A stretch of 64,000 nt of DNA from assembly GCF_009557055.1 (NCBI RefSeq), contig NZ_CP045649.1, positions 3,385,501 to 3,449,500 of the forward strand. The letters run 5' to 3'. Below, piece by piece: positions 34,977-49,341 of the stretch (position 1 is the first letter of the stretch; every line of letters starts with the position of its first letter). The stretch is from Nocardioides sp. dk884. GTDB lineage: Bacteria; Actinomycetota; Actinomycetes; Propionibacteriales; Nocardioidaceae. The notes beneath the pieces are model-generated. The model was not told the origin of the DNA, did not search any database, and saw nothing but the letters and a program-made list of their open reading frames with translations. A program made the position numbers and the translations under genes.

Positions 34977-36179
34977 TCAGGCGAGGGCGGCGAGAGCCAC
35001 GCCGGCGAGGATCTTGGCGCCGATGGCGACCGCGCGCTCGTCGACGCGCAGGTCCCCCTGATGCAGGTCGTACGTCGTGCCGCCGGGCGTGCGGGTGCCC
35101 AGGCGCATCATCGCGCCGGGCAGGTGGTCGAGGTACCACCCGAAGTCCTCACCGCCGAGGCTCTGCTGGGTGACGACGGGCCCACCGGGCCCGAGCACGT
35201 CCTCCGTCGCGGCGGCCAGCAGCGCGATGGAGCGGGCCTCGTTGACGACCGGCGGGACGCCGCGGCGGTAGTCCACCTCGGCATGCACGCCGTACGGCGC
35301 GACGATCTGCTCGATCAGCACCGGCACCAGCTTCTCCGCCTCGGACCAGGCGATCGCGTCGAGCATCCGCACGGTGCCGCCGAGCCAGCCGGTGCTCGGC
35401 ACGACATTGTGCGCCGAGCCGGCCTGCAGCACGCCCCACACCACGCTCACGCCGGCGCGGGGGTCGAGGCGCCGCGAGAGGATCGCCGGCAGCTCGGTGA
35501 CCACCTTGCCCAGGGCGAAGGTGAGGTCCTCGGTGAGGTGCGGGCGCGAGGTGTGCCCGCCAGAGCCGGAGAGCTGCACCTGCAGGTGGTCGGCCGCGCC
35601 GGTGATCGGGCCCTCGCGCAGACCGATGTGCCCGACATCGAGGCTGGGGTCGCAGTGCAGGCCGAAGACCCGCGAGACGCCGGTGAGGGCGCCGAACTCG
35701 AGCAGGGTCAGCGCGCCGCCGGGCATGACCTCCTCGGCGGGCTGGAAGAGCAGGCGCACCCGCCCGGGCAGCCGGCCGGCCGCGTGAGCGGCGCTCAGTG
35801 CGCGCGCGGCGCCCAGCACCGCGGTGATGTGCACGTCGTGGCCGCACGCGTGGGCGACGCCCTCGACGGTGCTCGCCCAGGGTTCGTCGGTCAGGTCCGG
35901 GACGGGCAGCGCGTCGAGGTCCGCGCGCAGCGCGACGATCGGGCCCTCCTCGCCCAGGTCGGCGACCAGGCCGGTGCGCGGCAGCCGCGTGACCTGCCAG
36001 CCCAGCTTCTCGACCTCGTCGGCGACGAGCGCCGTCGTGCGCGTCTCGCGCCACGACAGCTCGGGGTGCGCGTGGAGGTCCCGGCGGAGCGCGAGCAGGT
36101 CCTCGAGATGCTGGTCGACGGCGTCGGCGAGGAGTGCGCTGGTGGTCGGGTCGGTCGGGGTGGGGGCGTCCGCGGGCAT
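34977..36179 (-). CDS. M20-family amidohydrolase
   Basis: A 400-residue metal-dependent amidohydrolase of the M20D group (N-acyl-amino-acid/hippurate hydrolase-like). RRDLHAHPELSWRE opens the fold. ACGHDVHITAVLGAAR supplies the metal ligands, LFQPAEEVMPGGA the catalytic Glu, FGLHCDPSLDVG another His, and SLGGEDFGWYLDHLPG the last ligand. It removes acyl groups from amino acids or peptides in the cytoplasm. Two ATGs are adjacent; the one at 36179 lies seven bases from a TAGGCT box and is preferred. Confidence 0.93.
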   Translation of the reverse strand: MPADAPTPTDPTTSALLADAVDQHLEDLLALRRDLHAHPELSWRETRTTALVADEVEKLGWQVTRLPRTGLVADLGEEGPIVALRADLDALPVPDLTDEPWASTVEGVAHACGHDVHITAVLGAARALSAAHAAGRLPGRVRLLFQPAEEVMPGGALTLLEFGALTGVSRVFGLHCDPSLDVGHIGLREGPITGAADHLQVQLSGSGGHTSRPHLTEDLTFALGKVVTELPAILSRRLDPRAGVSVVWGVLQAGSAHNVVPSTGWLGGTVRMLDAIAWSEAEKLVPVLIEQIVAPYGVHAEVDYRRGVPPVVNEARSIALLAAATEDVLGPGGPVVTQQSLGGEDFGWYLDHLPGAMMRLGTRTPGGTTYDLHQGDLRVDERAVAIGAKILAGVALAALA

Positions 36180-36186
36180 CATCGCG

Positions 36187-36192
36187 AGCCTA
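36187..36192 (-). promoter_or_regulatory. leaderless-type -10 box of the M20 gene
   Basis: TAGGCT with seven bases to the second of two adjacent ATG codons. Confidence 0.45.
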
Positions 36193-36230
36193 GACGACTC
36201 GGCTGGGAACACCCGCCACAGGGTCGCGGG

Positions 36231-37241
36231 TCAGGCCCGCGGGTCCGCGTCGTACGCCGCCAGGATCCGGTCGGCCGCGGCCGGCGCGCTGAGCCGCCCG
36301 CTGAGCACGTCGGCGGCGAGCCCCTCGCGCAGCGCGGCCACCCCCGGGGACCGGCGCAGCCGCTCGTCGAGCTGGTCGCGCACGAGGGTCCAGGTGAAGT
36401 CCAGCTGCTGCTGGGCGCGCTTGGCGAGCAGCCCGTCGCGCCCGAGGTGGTCGCGGTGCGCCAGCACCCGCTCCCACACGTCGTCGACGCCGGTGCCGGT
36501 GAGGCCCGAGCAGGTCACGACGGGGGGTGCCCACTCCTGGGGACCGCGCACCATCCGCATCGCGCCGGCGAGCTCGCGCGCCGCGCCGCGGGCCTCGACC
36601 TCGCGGTCCACTCCCCCGGCGCCCTCGGCATCGGCCTTGTTGACCGCGATCACGTCGGCGATCTCGAGGATGCCCTTCTTGATGCCCTGGAGCTGGTCGC
36701 CGGTGCGGGCCAGGGTGAGGAACAAGAACGTGTCCACCATCCCGGCCACGGTGATCTCGGACTGCCCGACCCCGACCGTCTCCACGAGCACCACGTCGTA
36801 GCCGGCGCCCTCGAGCACGCTCATCGCCTGCGAGGTGGCCGCCGCGACGCCGCCGAGCGTGCCGGCCGACGGCGAGGGCCGGATGAACGCGTTCGGGTCG
36901 ACCGAGAGCGCGGGCATCCGGGTCTTGTCGCCGAGCACCGACCCGCCGGTGCGCACGCTGGAGGGATCCACCGCCAGCACGCCGACCCGGTGCCCGCGGG
37001 CGGTCAGGTGGGTGCCGAGGGTCTCGATGAATGTCGACTTGCCGACCCCGGGCACGCCCGAGATGCCGACCCGGACCGCCGGGGCGGCCGGGGCCTGCTC
37101 CGCGAGCCGCGCGAGCAGCTCGCGGGCGGCCGCGCGGTGGTCAGCGCGCCGCGACTCCACGAGCGTGATCGCTCGCGCAGCCATGGCACGCTGACCCGCG
37201 CGGATGCCGTCGACGAGGGCGTCGAGGTCGGGGGCGCTCAC
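36231..37241 (-). CDS. meaB: methylmalonyl-CoA mutase-associated GTPase
   Basis: A 336-residue G3E-type GTPase that guards methylmalonyl-CoA mutase, helping load adenosylcobalamin and eject damaged cofactor. GVPGVGKST (62-70) is the P-loop, LVETVGVGQSE the switch region, and NKAD the guanine-specificity motif. The GTG start lies 17 bp after the mutB stop, making the third gene of the mutA-mutB-meaB operon. Confidence 0.95.
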   Translation of the reverse strand: MSAPDLDALVDGIRAGQRAMAARAITLVESRRADHRAAARELLARLAEQAPAAPAVRVGISGVPGVGKSTFIETLGTHLTARGHRVGVLAVDPSSVRTGGSVLGDKTRMPALSVDPNAFIRPSPSAGTLGGVAAATSQAMSVLEGAGYDVVLVETVGVGQSEITVAGMVDTFLFLTLARTGDQLQGIKKGILEIADVIAVNKADAEGAGGVDREVEARGAARELAGAMRMVRGPQEWAPPVVTCSGLTGTGVDDVWERVLAHRDHLGRDGLLAKRAQQQLDFTWTLVRDQLDERLRRSPGVAALREGLAADVLSGRLSAPAAADRILAAYDADPRA

Positions 37242-37258
37242 TGGGTGCGTCCCGCTCC

Positions 37259-39424
37259 TCAGCCGTCCGTGCGGAGCTTGGCGAGCAGGTCCAGCGCCGA
37301 GTCGGCGATGACGGTGCCGGGCAGGAACACCGCCGCCGCGCCCATCTCCAGCAGCGTGGGGACGTCGTCGGGCGGGATCACGCCGCCGATCACGACCATG
37401 ATCTCCGGGCGGCCCTGGTCGGCCAGCGCCTGCTTGAGCGCGGGCAGCAGGGTCAGGTGCCCGGCCGCCAGCGAGGAGACGCCGACGATGTGGACGTCCG
37501 CGTCGATCGCCTGCTGGGCGACCTCCTCCGGGGTGGAGAACAGCGGACCCACGTCGACGGTGAAGCCCATGTCGGCGAACGCCGAGACGATGACCTTCTG
37601 GCCGCGGTCGTGGCCGTCCTGGCCCATCTTGGCGACCAGGATGCGCGGACGGCGCCCCTCGGCCTCCTCGAAGGCCGCGGTGGCGGCGAGGACCTCGTCG
37701 AGCTTGCTGTCGCCGGCGGCGCTTGCGGTCTCACGGAACACGCCGCTGATCGTACGGATCACCGCCTGGTGGCGCCCGTAGACCTTCTCCAGCGCCTCCG
37801 AGATCTCCCCGACGGTCGCCTTGGCGCGGGCCGCGTCGACGGCGAGCCCGAGCAGGTTGCCCTCCAGGCCCTGCCCGGCGCCGCGCTCGGCGGCGTTGGT
37901 CAGGTGCTCCAGGGCGCGGGTGACCTCGGCGTCGTCGCGCTCGGCGCGCAGCCGCTCGAGCTTGGCGACCTGGGCGCGGTAGACCTCGTCGTTGTCGACG
38001 CGCAGGACGTCGAGCTTGTCCTCGGCCGCGAGCCGGTAGGTGTTCACGCCGATCACGGCCTGCGCACCGGAGTCGATGCGGGCCTGGGTGCGGGCCGCGG
38101 CCTCCTCGATGCGCATCTTCGGGATGCCCTGCTCGATGGCCTTGGCCATGCCGCCGGCGCTCTCGGCCTCCTGGATGTGCGCCCAGGCGCGCTCCGCGAG
38201 GTCGTGGGTGAGGCGCTCGACGTAGTAGGAGCCCGCCCACGGGTCGATGGTGCCGGTGGTGCCGGACTCCTGCTGCAGCAGCAGCTGGGTGTTGCGGGCG
38301 ATGCGGGCGGAGAAGTCGGTCGGCAGCGCGATCGCCTCGTCGAGGGCGTTGGTGTGCAGCGACTGGGTGTGGCCCTGGGTCGCGGCCATCGCCTCGATCG
38401 CGGTGCGCCCGACGTTGTTGAACACGTCCTGGGCGGTCAGCGACCAGCCGGAGGTCTGGCTGTGCGTGCGCAGGCTCAGCGACTTGGGGTTCTTCGGGTC
38501 GAACTGGCGCACCAGGCGGGCCCACAGGGCCCGGGCGGCGCGCATCTTGGCGACCTCCATGTAGAAGTTCATGCCGATCGCCCAGAAGAAGCTCAGGCGG
38601 GGCGCGAACTGGTCGATGCTCAGCCCGCTCTCCAGGCCGGCGCGGATGTACTCCACGCCGTCGGCGAGGGTGTACGCGAGCTCGAGGTCGGCGGTCGCTC
38701 CGGCCTCCTGCATGTGGTAGCCGGAGATCGAGATCGAGTTGAACCGCGGCATCCGCTGGCTGGTGAAGGCGAAGATGTCGGAGATGATCCGCATCGACGG
38801 CGCCGGCGGGTAGATGTAGGTGTTGCGGACCATGAACTCCTTGAGGATGTCGTTCTGGATCGTCCCCGCGAGCTGCTCCGGCTTCACCCCCTGCTCCTCG
38901 GCCGCCGCGATGTAGAGCGCCAGGACCGGCAGCACCGCGCCGTTCATGGTCATCGACACCGACATCTCATCGAGCGGGATGCCGTCGAAGAGGGTGCGGG
39001 TGTCATAGATCGAGTCGATCGCCACGCCGGCCATACCGACGTCGCCGCGCACCCGCGGGTGGTCGGAGTCGTAGCCGCGGTGGGTGGCCAGGTCGAAGGC
39101 GACCGAGAGGCCCTTCTGGCCGGCCGCGAGGTTGCGGCGGTAGAAGGCGTTGGACTCCTCGGCGGTCGAGAACCCGGCGTACTGGCGGATCGTCCAGGGC
39201 TGGGTGGTGTACATCGTCGGGTACGGCCCGCGCAGGAACGGGCTCAGCCCCGGGAAGGTGTCGAGCGCGTCGAGACCGGCGATGTCGTCGGGGCCGTAGG
39301 AGGGCTTGATCTCGATGCCCTCCGGCGCGGTCCAGGGCTGGCCGGAGACGGCCGGGCCGGCGCCACGCGCCGCGGCGGCGTCGCCGCTCAGCGACAGGCC
39401 GGAGAAGGACTTCGGAACACTCAT
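37259..39424 (-). CDS. mutB: methylmalonyl-CoA mutase large (catalytic) subunit
   Basis: A 721-residue adenosylcobalamin enzyme that interconverts methylmalonyl-CoA and succinyl-CoA, linking propionate, odd-chain fatty acid and branched-chain amino acid breakdown to the TCA cycle. The N-terminal TIM barrel has [18 protein letters not shown] and [11 protein letters not shown]. The C-terminal cobalamin domain carries the DxHxxG motif as DGHDRG (603-608), with GGVIPPDD further on. The ATG overlaps the mutA stop (ATGA), so subunit synthesis is coupled. Confidence 0.97.
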   Translation of the reverse strand: MSVPKSFSGLSLSGDAAAARGAGPAVSGQPWTAPEGIEIKPSYGPDDIAGLDALDTFPGLSPFLRGPYPTMYTTQPWTIRQYAGFSTAEESNAFYRRNLAAGQKGLSVAFDLATHRGYDSDHPRVRGDVGMAGVAIDSIYDTRTLFDGIPLDEMSVSMTMNGAVLPVLALYIAAAEEQGVKPEQLAGTIQNDILKEFMVRNTYIYPPAPSMRIISDIFAFTSQRMPRFNSISISGYHMQEAGATADLELAYTLADGVEYIRAGLESGLSIDQFAPRLSFFWAIGMNFYMEVAKMRAARALWARLVRQFDPKNPKSLSLRTHSQTSGWSLTAQDVFNNVGRTAIEAMAATQGHTQSLHTNALDEAIALPTDFSARIARNTQLLLQQESGTTGTIDPWAGSYYVERLTHDLAERAWAHIQEAESAGGMAKAIEQGIPKMRIEEAAARTQARIDSGAQAVIGVNTYRLAAEDKLDVLRVDNDEVYRAQVAKLERLRAERDDAEVTRALEHLTNAAERGAGQGLEGNLLGLAVDAARAKATVGEISEALEKVYGRHQAVIRTISGVFRETASAAGDSKLDEVLAATAAFEEAEGRRPRILVAKMGQDGHDRGQKVIVSAFADMGFTVDVGPLFSTPEEVAQQAIDADVHIVGVSSLAAGHLTLLPALKQALADQGRPEIMVVIGGVIPPDDVPTLLEMGAAAVFLPGTVIADSALDLLAKLRTDG

Positions 39425-41163
39425 GCCAGTGCCTCCCGGGTGCGGGTGAGGAACGCGAGGGCATCGACGCCCACCGCGCAGGAGTCGTCGGTCAGGCCGT
39501 CGATCGGCTTGCCGGCGATGAGGACCCGCGTGGCGCCGGCGGCGCGCAGCGCCTCCACGGCGGCCGGGGCCCACTCGGCGTAGGTCGCGTCGCTGCCGGC
39601 CAGGCAGACCACGGGGCTGCCGCTCGAGGCGGTGTACGCCGCGGCGAGCGCCTCGGCGTCCGCGGTCGGGCCGGCCACCTCGACGGCGATCCCGCCGGCG
39701 GCGAACAGGTTGCTGGCGAACGTGGCGCGGGCGGTGTGCGAGGCGACGGTGCCCAGCGTGGCGAGGAAGACCGGGCGCGCCGCAGGCTCATCGCGCAGGG
39801 CCTCGAAGCTAGCGCCGTAGGAGCGCACGCCGTCGAACCCGCCGTCGGGCTCGCGCTGCGGCAGCTCCTCGGCGAGGTTCGGGAACTCGCTGACGCCGGT
39901 GATCGGACGCTTGCGGCGCGCGACCTCGGCCTCACGGCGGGCGACGGTCTCGGCGATCAGCTCCTCGAGGGAGGCGCCGTCCTCGAGGCGACCGAACAGC
40001 TCCCAGGCAGCGAGGGCCAGGTCGTCGGTCAGCTTCTCCACGGCGTAGGCACCACCGGCCGGGTCGGCGACCGCGGCGACGTGGGACTCCTCGATGAGCA
40101 GGTGGGAGGTGTTGCGCGCGATCCGGCGCCCGAACGCCTCGGGACGCCCGAGCGGGGCGTCGAAGGGCAGCACGGTGACGGCGTCGGCGCCGCCGACGCC
40201 CGCGGCGAACGCGGCGACGGTGGTGCGCAGCATGTTCACGTAGGGGTCGTAGCGGCTCATCATCGGCCGGCTGGTGACCACGTGCTGGCGCTGCGTGGAC
40301 GTCTCGGCGCCGCTCAGCTCCAGCACCCGCGCCCAGAGCCGGCGCGCGGCGCGCAGCTTGGCGATGCTCGGGAACTGCTCGTCGGTGACGGCGTAGCGGA
40401 ACTCCAGCAGTCCTGCGGCCTCGTCGACGCCGAGGCCGGCGGCGCTCAGCACCCGCAGAGCACGGACGCCGAGGACCAGCGACTGGGCGAGCTCCTGGAC
40501 GTCGGAGGCGCCCTGGTCGTGCACGACGGTGGCGTCCGCGACGACGCCGAGAAGGCCGGCGTCACGGGCCAGGGTGGCGACCTCGACGAGGTCGGCCTCG
40601 GACGCCGCGGCGCTGACACCCAGGTTGGTGCCCGCGGCCAGGGGGGTGCCCCCGGCCAGGGAGAGGAAGGACCGCGCGGCCGCGACCGGCTCCGCGGCGT
40701 CCAGGACGACGCCCGCCAGGTCGAGCAGTACGCCGTCGAGCAGCGTGGCGAGGTCGGTGTCGGTGTCGACCTGCACCCACAGGGAGCTCACCCCGCCGTC
40801 GAGGTCGACGAGCGCCGCCTCGTTGCGCGAGCGGTCCGGGCCCGCGCCGAGGTGGGCGCGCACGTCCCACGCCCCGGTCCGCGAGGGACGCCCGGCGGTG
40901 CTCAGCGCGTCGAGCAGCTGCGGGGTGCCCAGCGGAGTGATGCCGATGCCGTCGAGCGTCGTGCGGGTCAGCTTGTCCCACACCGCCGAGTCGGGGTCCT
41001 CATCGGTCAGGCGTCGCGACTTGCGCAGGACCGCGGCGGTGGCGGCCTCCCAGTCGGCGACCGTGGCGCGGTCCTCGGAGTCGGCGAGGTCGAGCGAGCC
41101 CTGCTCGGGCTCCAGCTCGGTCGGCTCCGCGAGCCCACCCTCGACCGTGGTGTCGGGATTCAT
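39421..41163 (-). CDS. mutA: methylmalonyl-CoA mutase small subunit
   Basis: A 580-residue partner of MutB with the same two-domain plan but without a working cobalamin motif: no DxHxxG is found near the C-terminus ([13 protein letters not shown] stands in its place). The barrel part keeps [19 protein letters not shown]. It is structural in the heterodimer. The first 45 residues are acidic and variable. The ATG at 41163 is preferred because TATGGT lies seven bases upstream; another ATG 12 bases further up is possible. It is divergent from sdhC. Confidence 0.94.
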   Translation of the reverse strand: MNPDTTVEGGLAEPTELEPEQGSLDLADSEDRATVADWEAATAAVLRKSRRLTDEDPDSAVWDKLTRTTLDGIGITPLGTPQLLDALSTAGRPSRTGAWDVRAHLGAGPDRSRNEAALVDLDGGVSSLWVQVDTDTDLATLLDGVLLDLAGVVLDAAEPVAAARSFLSLAGGTPLAAGTNLGVSAAASEADLVEVATLARDAGLLGVVADATVVHDQGASDVQELAQSLVLGVRALRVLSAAGLGVDEAAGLLEFRYAVTDEQFPSIAKLRAARRLWARVLELSGAETSTQRQHVVTSRPMMSRYDPYVNMLRTTVAAFAAGVGGADAVTVLPFDAPLGRPEAFGRRIARNTSHLLIEESHVAAVADPAGGAYAVEKLTDDLALAAWELFGRLEDGASLEELIAETVARREAEVARRKRPITGVSEFPNLAEELPQREPDGGFDGVRSYGASFEALRDEPAARPVFLATLGTVASHTARATFASNLFAAGGIAVEVAGPTADAEALAAAYTASSGSPVVCLAGSDATYAEWAPAAVEALRAAGATRVLIAGKPIDGLTDDSCAVGVDALAFLTRTREALA

Positions 41164-41170
41164 GGTGCGA

Positions 41171-41176
41171 ACCATA
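41171..41176 (-). promoter_or_regulatory. leaderless-type -10 box of the mutA operon
   Basis: TATGGT with seven bases to the ATG at 41163. Confidence 0.5.
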
Positions 41177-41310
41177 GGTAGTACGGCGGCCCGGGCACAC
41201 CCCGGGAGTCCCACTGTGACGCACCAGACGGGCCGCGAGGTCGCTCACCACCAGAGGAACGGCCGGCGCGACACGCGCATGGAACCCGGCGACGTGACGC
41301 GCAGCGCAAT

Positions 41311-41329
41311 TCGGGTTAGGCTTACCTTA
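41311..41329. promoter_or_regulatory. iron box (DtxR/IdeR type) upstream of sdhCAB
   Basis: TCGGGTTAGGCTTACCTTA matches 15 of 19 positions of the DtxR/IdeR consensus, better than the site at the haem locus. It lies 70-90 bp upstream of the sdhC -10 box and about 140 bp from mutA. At that distance it could serve activation or an upstream promoter rather than simple blocking of the -10. Confidence 0.72.
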
Positions 41330-41399
41330 CTTCTGGGTACTGGGCGGTAACCGGGCATTTGTCACAGTCCCCGAGGCCCTTTGGGGCGCCCGCGAGCGG

Positions 41400-41405
41400 T
41401 ACCGT
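41400..41405 (+). promoter_or_regulatory. leaderless-type -10 box of sdhC
   Basis: TACCGT with six bases to the GTG at 41412. Confidence 0.55.
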
Positions 41406-41411
41406 GCTGCC

Positions 41412-42113
41412 GTGGCAACCCCGACTCTCGTCAAGGGAGCGCGTGCGACGCGCTCCACGATCGCCCTCAAGCTGGCCATGGCGGTCAGCGGCATCGTCTT
41501 CATCGGCTATGTGCTCGCGCACATGTACGGCAACCTCAAGGCCTTCGCGGGCCACGACGCCTACAACAGCTACGCGCACCACCTCCGGGAGTTTGGGGAG
41601 CCGATGCTCCCCTACGAGGGCTTCCTGTGGATCATGCGCGTGGCCCTGATCGTGGCGCTCGTGGTGCACGTCGGCAGTGCGGCTGCCCTGTGGCGGCGTG
41701 CGAACAACGCCCGCACGGTGAAGTACGAGGTGAAGAAGAACAAGGGCTCCTCGCTCTCCTCGCGCACGATGCGCTGGGGCGGCCTGGCGATCCTGTTCTT
41801 CGTCATCTGGCACCTCATCCACTTCACGATCGGCAAGGTGAACCCCGCCGGCGGCGAGACCAACGACCCGTACAACCTGATGGTGGAGTCCTTCGACCTC
41901 TGGTGGATGACCCTCATCTACCTGGTCGCGATGCTGGCGCTCGCCATGCACCTCCACCACGGCACCTTCAGCGCGCTGCAGACGCTCGGCTTCACCAACA
42001 CCGCCACCTCCCGCGCCCGTGCGCGTGTGGCCGGCTGGGTGGTCGCGGTGGTCATCGCCGGCGGCTTCTCGCTGGTCCCGCTGTTCACGCTCTTCGGCGT
42101 CATCACCAAGTAA
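41412..42113 (+). CDS. sdhC: succinate dehydrogenase cytochrome b subunit
   Basis: A 233-residue membrane anchor of the b558 type, with five helices (about 20-40, 75-95, 122-142, 163-183, 205-225) carrying the haem-ligand histidines ([30 protein letters not shown]). This single large anchor replaces separate SdhC and SdhD, as in other actinobacteria and Bacillus. It hands electrons from SdhB to menaquinone. The start is GTG and leaderless-type. It is first in sdhCAB, with sdhA 13 bp downstream. Confidence 0.94.
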   Translation: MATPTLVKGARATRSTIALKLAMAVSGIVFIGYVLAHMYGNLKAFAGHDAYNSYAHHLREFGEPMLPYEGFLWIMRVALIVALVVHVGSAAALWRRANNARTVKYEVKKNKGSSLSSRTMRWGGLAILFFVIWHLIHFTIGKVNPAGGETNDPYNLMVESFDLWWMTLIYLVAMLALAMHLHHGTFSALQTLGFTNTATSRARARVAGWVVAVVIAGGFSLVPLFTLFGVITK

Positions 42114-42126
42114 GGGTCCCCAAGAC

Positions 42127-44174
<2,048 letters not shown>

Positions 44175-44178
<4 letters not shown>

Positions 44179-44918
44179 AGCTCACCCTCAAGATCTGGCG
44201 CCAGGAGAACGCGTCGGCCGCAGGGGCGATGCACACCTACGAGCTCGATGGCGTGTCGCAGGACATGTCGTTCCTCGAGATGCTCGACCTGCTCAACGAG
44301 CAGCTCGTCACCTCGGGTCAGGAGCCGGTGGCGTTCGACTCCGACTGCCGCGAGGGCATCTGCGGCACCTGCTCGCTGATGATCAACGGCGAGGCGCACG
44401 GCCCGGAGGTCACCACGACCTGCCAGCTGCACATGCGCTCGTTCACCGACGGCGAGACGATCACCATCGAGCCGTGGCGCGCGGACCCGTTCCCGGTCAT
44501 CAAGGACCTGATCGTCGACCGCTCCGCGTTCGACCGGATCATCCAGTCCGGTGGCTACATCTCGGCGAACACCGGTTCGGCCCCCGAGGCCAACTCGGTG
44601 CCGGCCCCGCGTGACAAGGCCATGCGCGCCTTCAACGCCGCCACCTGCATCGGCTGCGGCGCCTGCGTCGCCGCCTGCCCCAACGGCTCGGCCTCGCTGT
44701 TCATGGGTGCCAAGATCACCGCCCTCGGTGAGCTGCCGCAGGGTCAGCCGGAGCGCTACTCCCGCGTGGTCGACATGGTCTCCCAGCACGACGCCGAGGG
44801 CTTCGGCGGCTGCACCAACATCGGCGAGTGCACCAACGCCTGCCCCAAGGAGATCCCGCTCGACGTGATCTCCCAGCTCAACAAGGACCTGCGCACGGCC
44901 ATCGCCCAGGGCCGCTGA
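44175..44918 (+). CDS. sdhB: succinate dehydrogenase iron-sulfur subunit
   Basis: A 247-residue iron-sulfur protein. The [2Fe-2S] cysteines are in [10 protein letters not shown] (Cys58, 63, 66) and TTCQLHM (Cys83). The second half has [14 protein letters not shown] and [18 protein letters not shown] for the [4Fe-4S] and [3Fe-4S] clusters. It carries electrons from FAD in SdhA to haem in SdhC. The GTG start overlaps the sdhA stop. A strong terminator follows the stop by about 22 bases. Confidence 0.97.
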
Positions 44919-44940
44919 CGCACGACCGGCACCACGCGCC

Positions 44941-44976
44941 GCGGGCCGGTGACCACCTCGGTGGTCACCGGCCCGC
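44941..44976. terminator. terminator of sdhCAB
   Basis: A 17-bp perfect stem (GCGGGCCGGTGACCACC at 44941-44957 with 44960-44976). It also serves the convergent small membrane protein gene, which ends 20 bases on. Confidence 0.85.
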
Positions 44977-44996
44977 AGTGCATTTGCGTCCTGTGC

Positions 44997-45221
44997 TCAG
45001 CGCTTCGAGGCGCGCAGCGCCTTCACCCCGAGCGAGCCGAGCAGACCGGCGATGACGAAGTTGACGACGATCAGGACCGTGTGGGCGACCCAGTAGCCGG
45101 TGGCCCGCTCCTCCCCCGCGGACCAGGCGTTGCCCAGGTTGCGCGCGAAGTTGCCGAACGAGAAGACGTTCCAGGCGGCAACCGCGAGCAGGAGTACGGC
45201 GTGCTTGCGCTCGAACTTCAC
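44997..45221 (-). CDS. SCO4848-like small membrane protein
   Basis: A 74-residue membrane protein with two helices (about 8-25 and 45-66), an intervening FARNLGNAWSAGEERATGYWVAH loop and a basic tail. It matches what I recall of the SCO4848 family, which sits near sdh in Streptomyces. Function unknown. It directly abuts the YihY gene (its ATG follows that stop codon), so the two are one operon. Confidence 0.8.
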   Translation of the reverse strand: MKFERKHAVLLLAVAAWNVFSFGNFARNLGNAWSAGEERATGYWVAHTVLIVVNFVIAGLLGSLGVKALRASKR

Positions 45222-46268
45222 TTACGTTTCCTTCCGGTGCAGAAGCAGCCGGAGCCCGACCGCGGTGGCGGCTCCGGCGATGAACGCCGCGACCCGGGTG
45301 GGTCGGGCGGGATCGGTGGACTCAGCCTCCTCGCGGCTCGGCATCCGCGGGCCCTGGACCGGATCCACGGGGTCCGCGCCGCGCCGGGCACGCGCCTGTG
45401 GCGTGGTCCAGGCCCAGCACGCGCCGTACAGCACGACGCGGGAGGTGTAGTTCATCCAGACCAGCAGGATCAGCGCGATCCCGAAGGCCTGGAACGCCGG
45501 CTGCCCGCGGGTGGCGCCCAGCAGCAGCCCGGAGGCCTGCTTGAGCACCTCGAAGGCGATCGCGCCGACCGCGGCGCCGTACCACAGCGAGCGGCGCGGC
45601 ACCGAGGGCGCGGAGAGCAGGCGGAACATCAAGAAGAAGACCAGCATCCCGGCGCCCAGGCCGAGCACGACGGTGAGCAGGCGCACCGCCCAGCCCAGCG
45701 CCCGGTCCAGGCCCAGCCAGTCGAGCAGGTCGCCGGAGAAGCCGGCCACGAATCCGGTGAGCGCGACCCCGACGAACAAGACGGTGCCGAGCACGACCAG
45801 CGAGAGCAGGTCGCGCAGCTTGCCCGCCACGAACCCCGGCTGCTCCCCCTCGGGGATCTCGAAGACCGCGGCCAGCGCGCGGCGCAGGGCCGAGACCCAG
45901 CCCAGGCCGGCGTACAGCACACCGGCGAGGCCGATCACCGCGGCGACGCCGGAGAAGGTGCGGATGTCGTCGAGGGAGATCTGGTGCGCGCCCGGGCCGA
46001 TCATCCCGGGGATGACCGCGTCGATGGCGTCGCGCAGCGCGGCGTCCGCATCGGGGTAGACCAGCGAGATCCGGCCGACCACGAAGACCGACAGCGCCAG
46101 CAGCGGGAAGAAGGACAAGAACGCGAAGTAGGTGACCGCCCCGGCCTGCTGGGTGGCCTTCACCGCGCTGTAGTGCTCCTGCATGCGCACCACGTGGTCG
46201 AGCAGCGGGCGGCGGGCGCGCAGCGCGTCGAGGCGCCGCGTGACGGCGGCCGCCGGCCCCGCTGCCAT
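45222..46268 (-). CDS. YihY/BrkB-family membrane protein
   Basis: A 348-residue inner-membrane protein with six to seven helices and the family hallmarks AGAVTYFAFLSFFPLLALSVFV, GWVSALRRALAAVFEIPEGEQPG and ILLVWMNYTSRVVLYGA. Its function is unsettled; older papers call it ribonuclease BN, which is now known to be wrong. The C-terminal tail (about 305-348) is cytoplasmic and charged, ending in another short hydrophobic stretch. It is followed at once by the SCO4848-like gene and preceded closely by the 2H-phosphoesterase gene. Confidence 0.9.
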   Translation of the reverse strand: MAAGPAAAVTRRLDALRARRPLLDHVVRMQEHYSAVKATQQAGAVTYFAFLSFFPLLALSVFVVGRISLVYPDADAALRDAIDAVIPGMIGPGAHQISLDDIRTFSGVAAVIGLAGVLYAGLGWVSALRRALAAVFEIPEGEQPGFVAGKLRDLLSLVVLGTVLFVGVALTGFVAGFSGDLLDWLGLDRALGWAVRLLTVVLGLGAGMLVFFLMFRLLSAPSVPRRSLWYGAAVGAIAFEVLKQASGLLLGATRGQPAFQAFGIALILLVWMNYTSRVVLYGACWAWTTPQARARRGADPVDPVQGPRMPSREEAESTDPARPTRVAAFIAGAATAVGLRLLLHRKET

Positions 46269-46273
46269 GTGCG

Positions 46274-46801
46274 TCAGCCCTCCGGGGTCGGGCCGGTCAG
46301 GACGAAGTCCCGGGTGGGCTGCCAGCCTGCCGTGTCGTCGTGCACGTAGAGGTGGAAGCGGTCGACCTCGAAGCGGCACTCGAAGTCGGCGAGCTCGGTG
46401 AAGGCCTGGTCGAGCCGCGCGTCGTCGAGGTGGTGGGCCACCGTCACGTGCGGGTGGTAGGGGAAGTCCAGCTCCACCGCGAGCGGGCCCCGGCGCACGC
46501 CGGCGGCCAGCTGCTCGCAGGAGGAGATGCCCTCCGCGAGCATCACGAAGACGACCGGCGAGACCGGGCGGAACGTGCCGGTCCCCCGCAGGTGGACCCG
46601 GTACGGCGCGGAGCCGGCGGCCACCCGGGCCAGGTGGTCCTCCACGGCCGGCAGGCCGTCGGCGGGCACCTCGGTGGGAGGCACCAGCGTGATGTGGGTC
46701 GGGATCATCGTCGCCGTGGTGTCACCCACGGACATCCGGTACTCCTGGAGCTGGGTCGCCCACGGCTCCGGGATCGCGACCGCCACACCGATGGTCGGCA
46801 A
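46274..46801 (-). CDS. 2H phosphoesterase (2'-5' RNA ligase-like)
   Basis: A 175-residue protein with the two HxT/V motifs of the 2H phosphoesterase fold: HITLVPP (near 36) and HVTVAHH (near 117). Members hydrolyse 2',3'-cyclic phosphates or ligate RNA; the precise substrate is unknown. The start is TTG, unusual here, but GAAGGGGG lies just upstream at the proper spacing and no other in-frame start fits. Its stop is five bases before the YihY start, so it heads a three-gene operon. Confidence 0.85.
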   Translation of the reverse strand: MPTIGVAVAIPEPWATQLQEYRMSVGDTTATMIPTHITLVPPTEVPADGLPAVEDHLARVAAGSAPYRVHLRGTGTFRPVSPVVFVMLAEGISSCEQLAAGVRRGPLAVELDFPYHPHVTVAHHLDDARLDQAFTELADFECRFEVDRFHLYVHDDTAGWQPTRDFVLTGPTPEG

Positions 46802-46832
46802 TGCGCCACCCCCTTCTGCGTCGAGACTAGTA

Positions 46833-46849
46833 GCCGGCCCGGGGCCGGC
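46833..46849 (-). terminator. likely trpS terminator
   Basis: GCCGGCC (46833-46839) pairs with GGCCGGC (46843-46849), 14 bases past the trpS stop codon. The stem is short. Confidence 0.45.
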
Positions 46850-46863
46850 GGACAGGGCGTTGC

Positions 46864-49202
<2,339 letters not shown>

Positions 49203-49301
49203 CTAGTGTCCAACGGCCCTCACCGGGCGCGCTATTCCGGCTCCGGGCTCCGGATCAGGCAGTCCCACCCGCCAGCGGTAGTGACCTGCGCCACACGGCT
49301 C

Positions 49302-49307
49302 TACACT
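49302..49307 (+). promoter_or_regulatory. -10 box of the FUSC gene
   Basis: TACACT; transcription would start near 49314 and give a leader of about 28 bases containing GGAGGAG, which decides the ATG at 49342 over the one at 49312. Confidence 0.45.
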
Positions 49308-49341
49308 CGTCATGACCGCCTCCGTCTCGGGAGGAGAGGAC

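Noticed and set aside
37259..41163. mutA as a second catalytic mutase
   Set aside because: The cobalamin DxHxxG motif is present only in mutB; mutA has the small-subunit length and lacks it.
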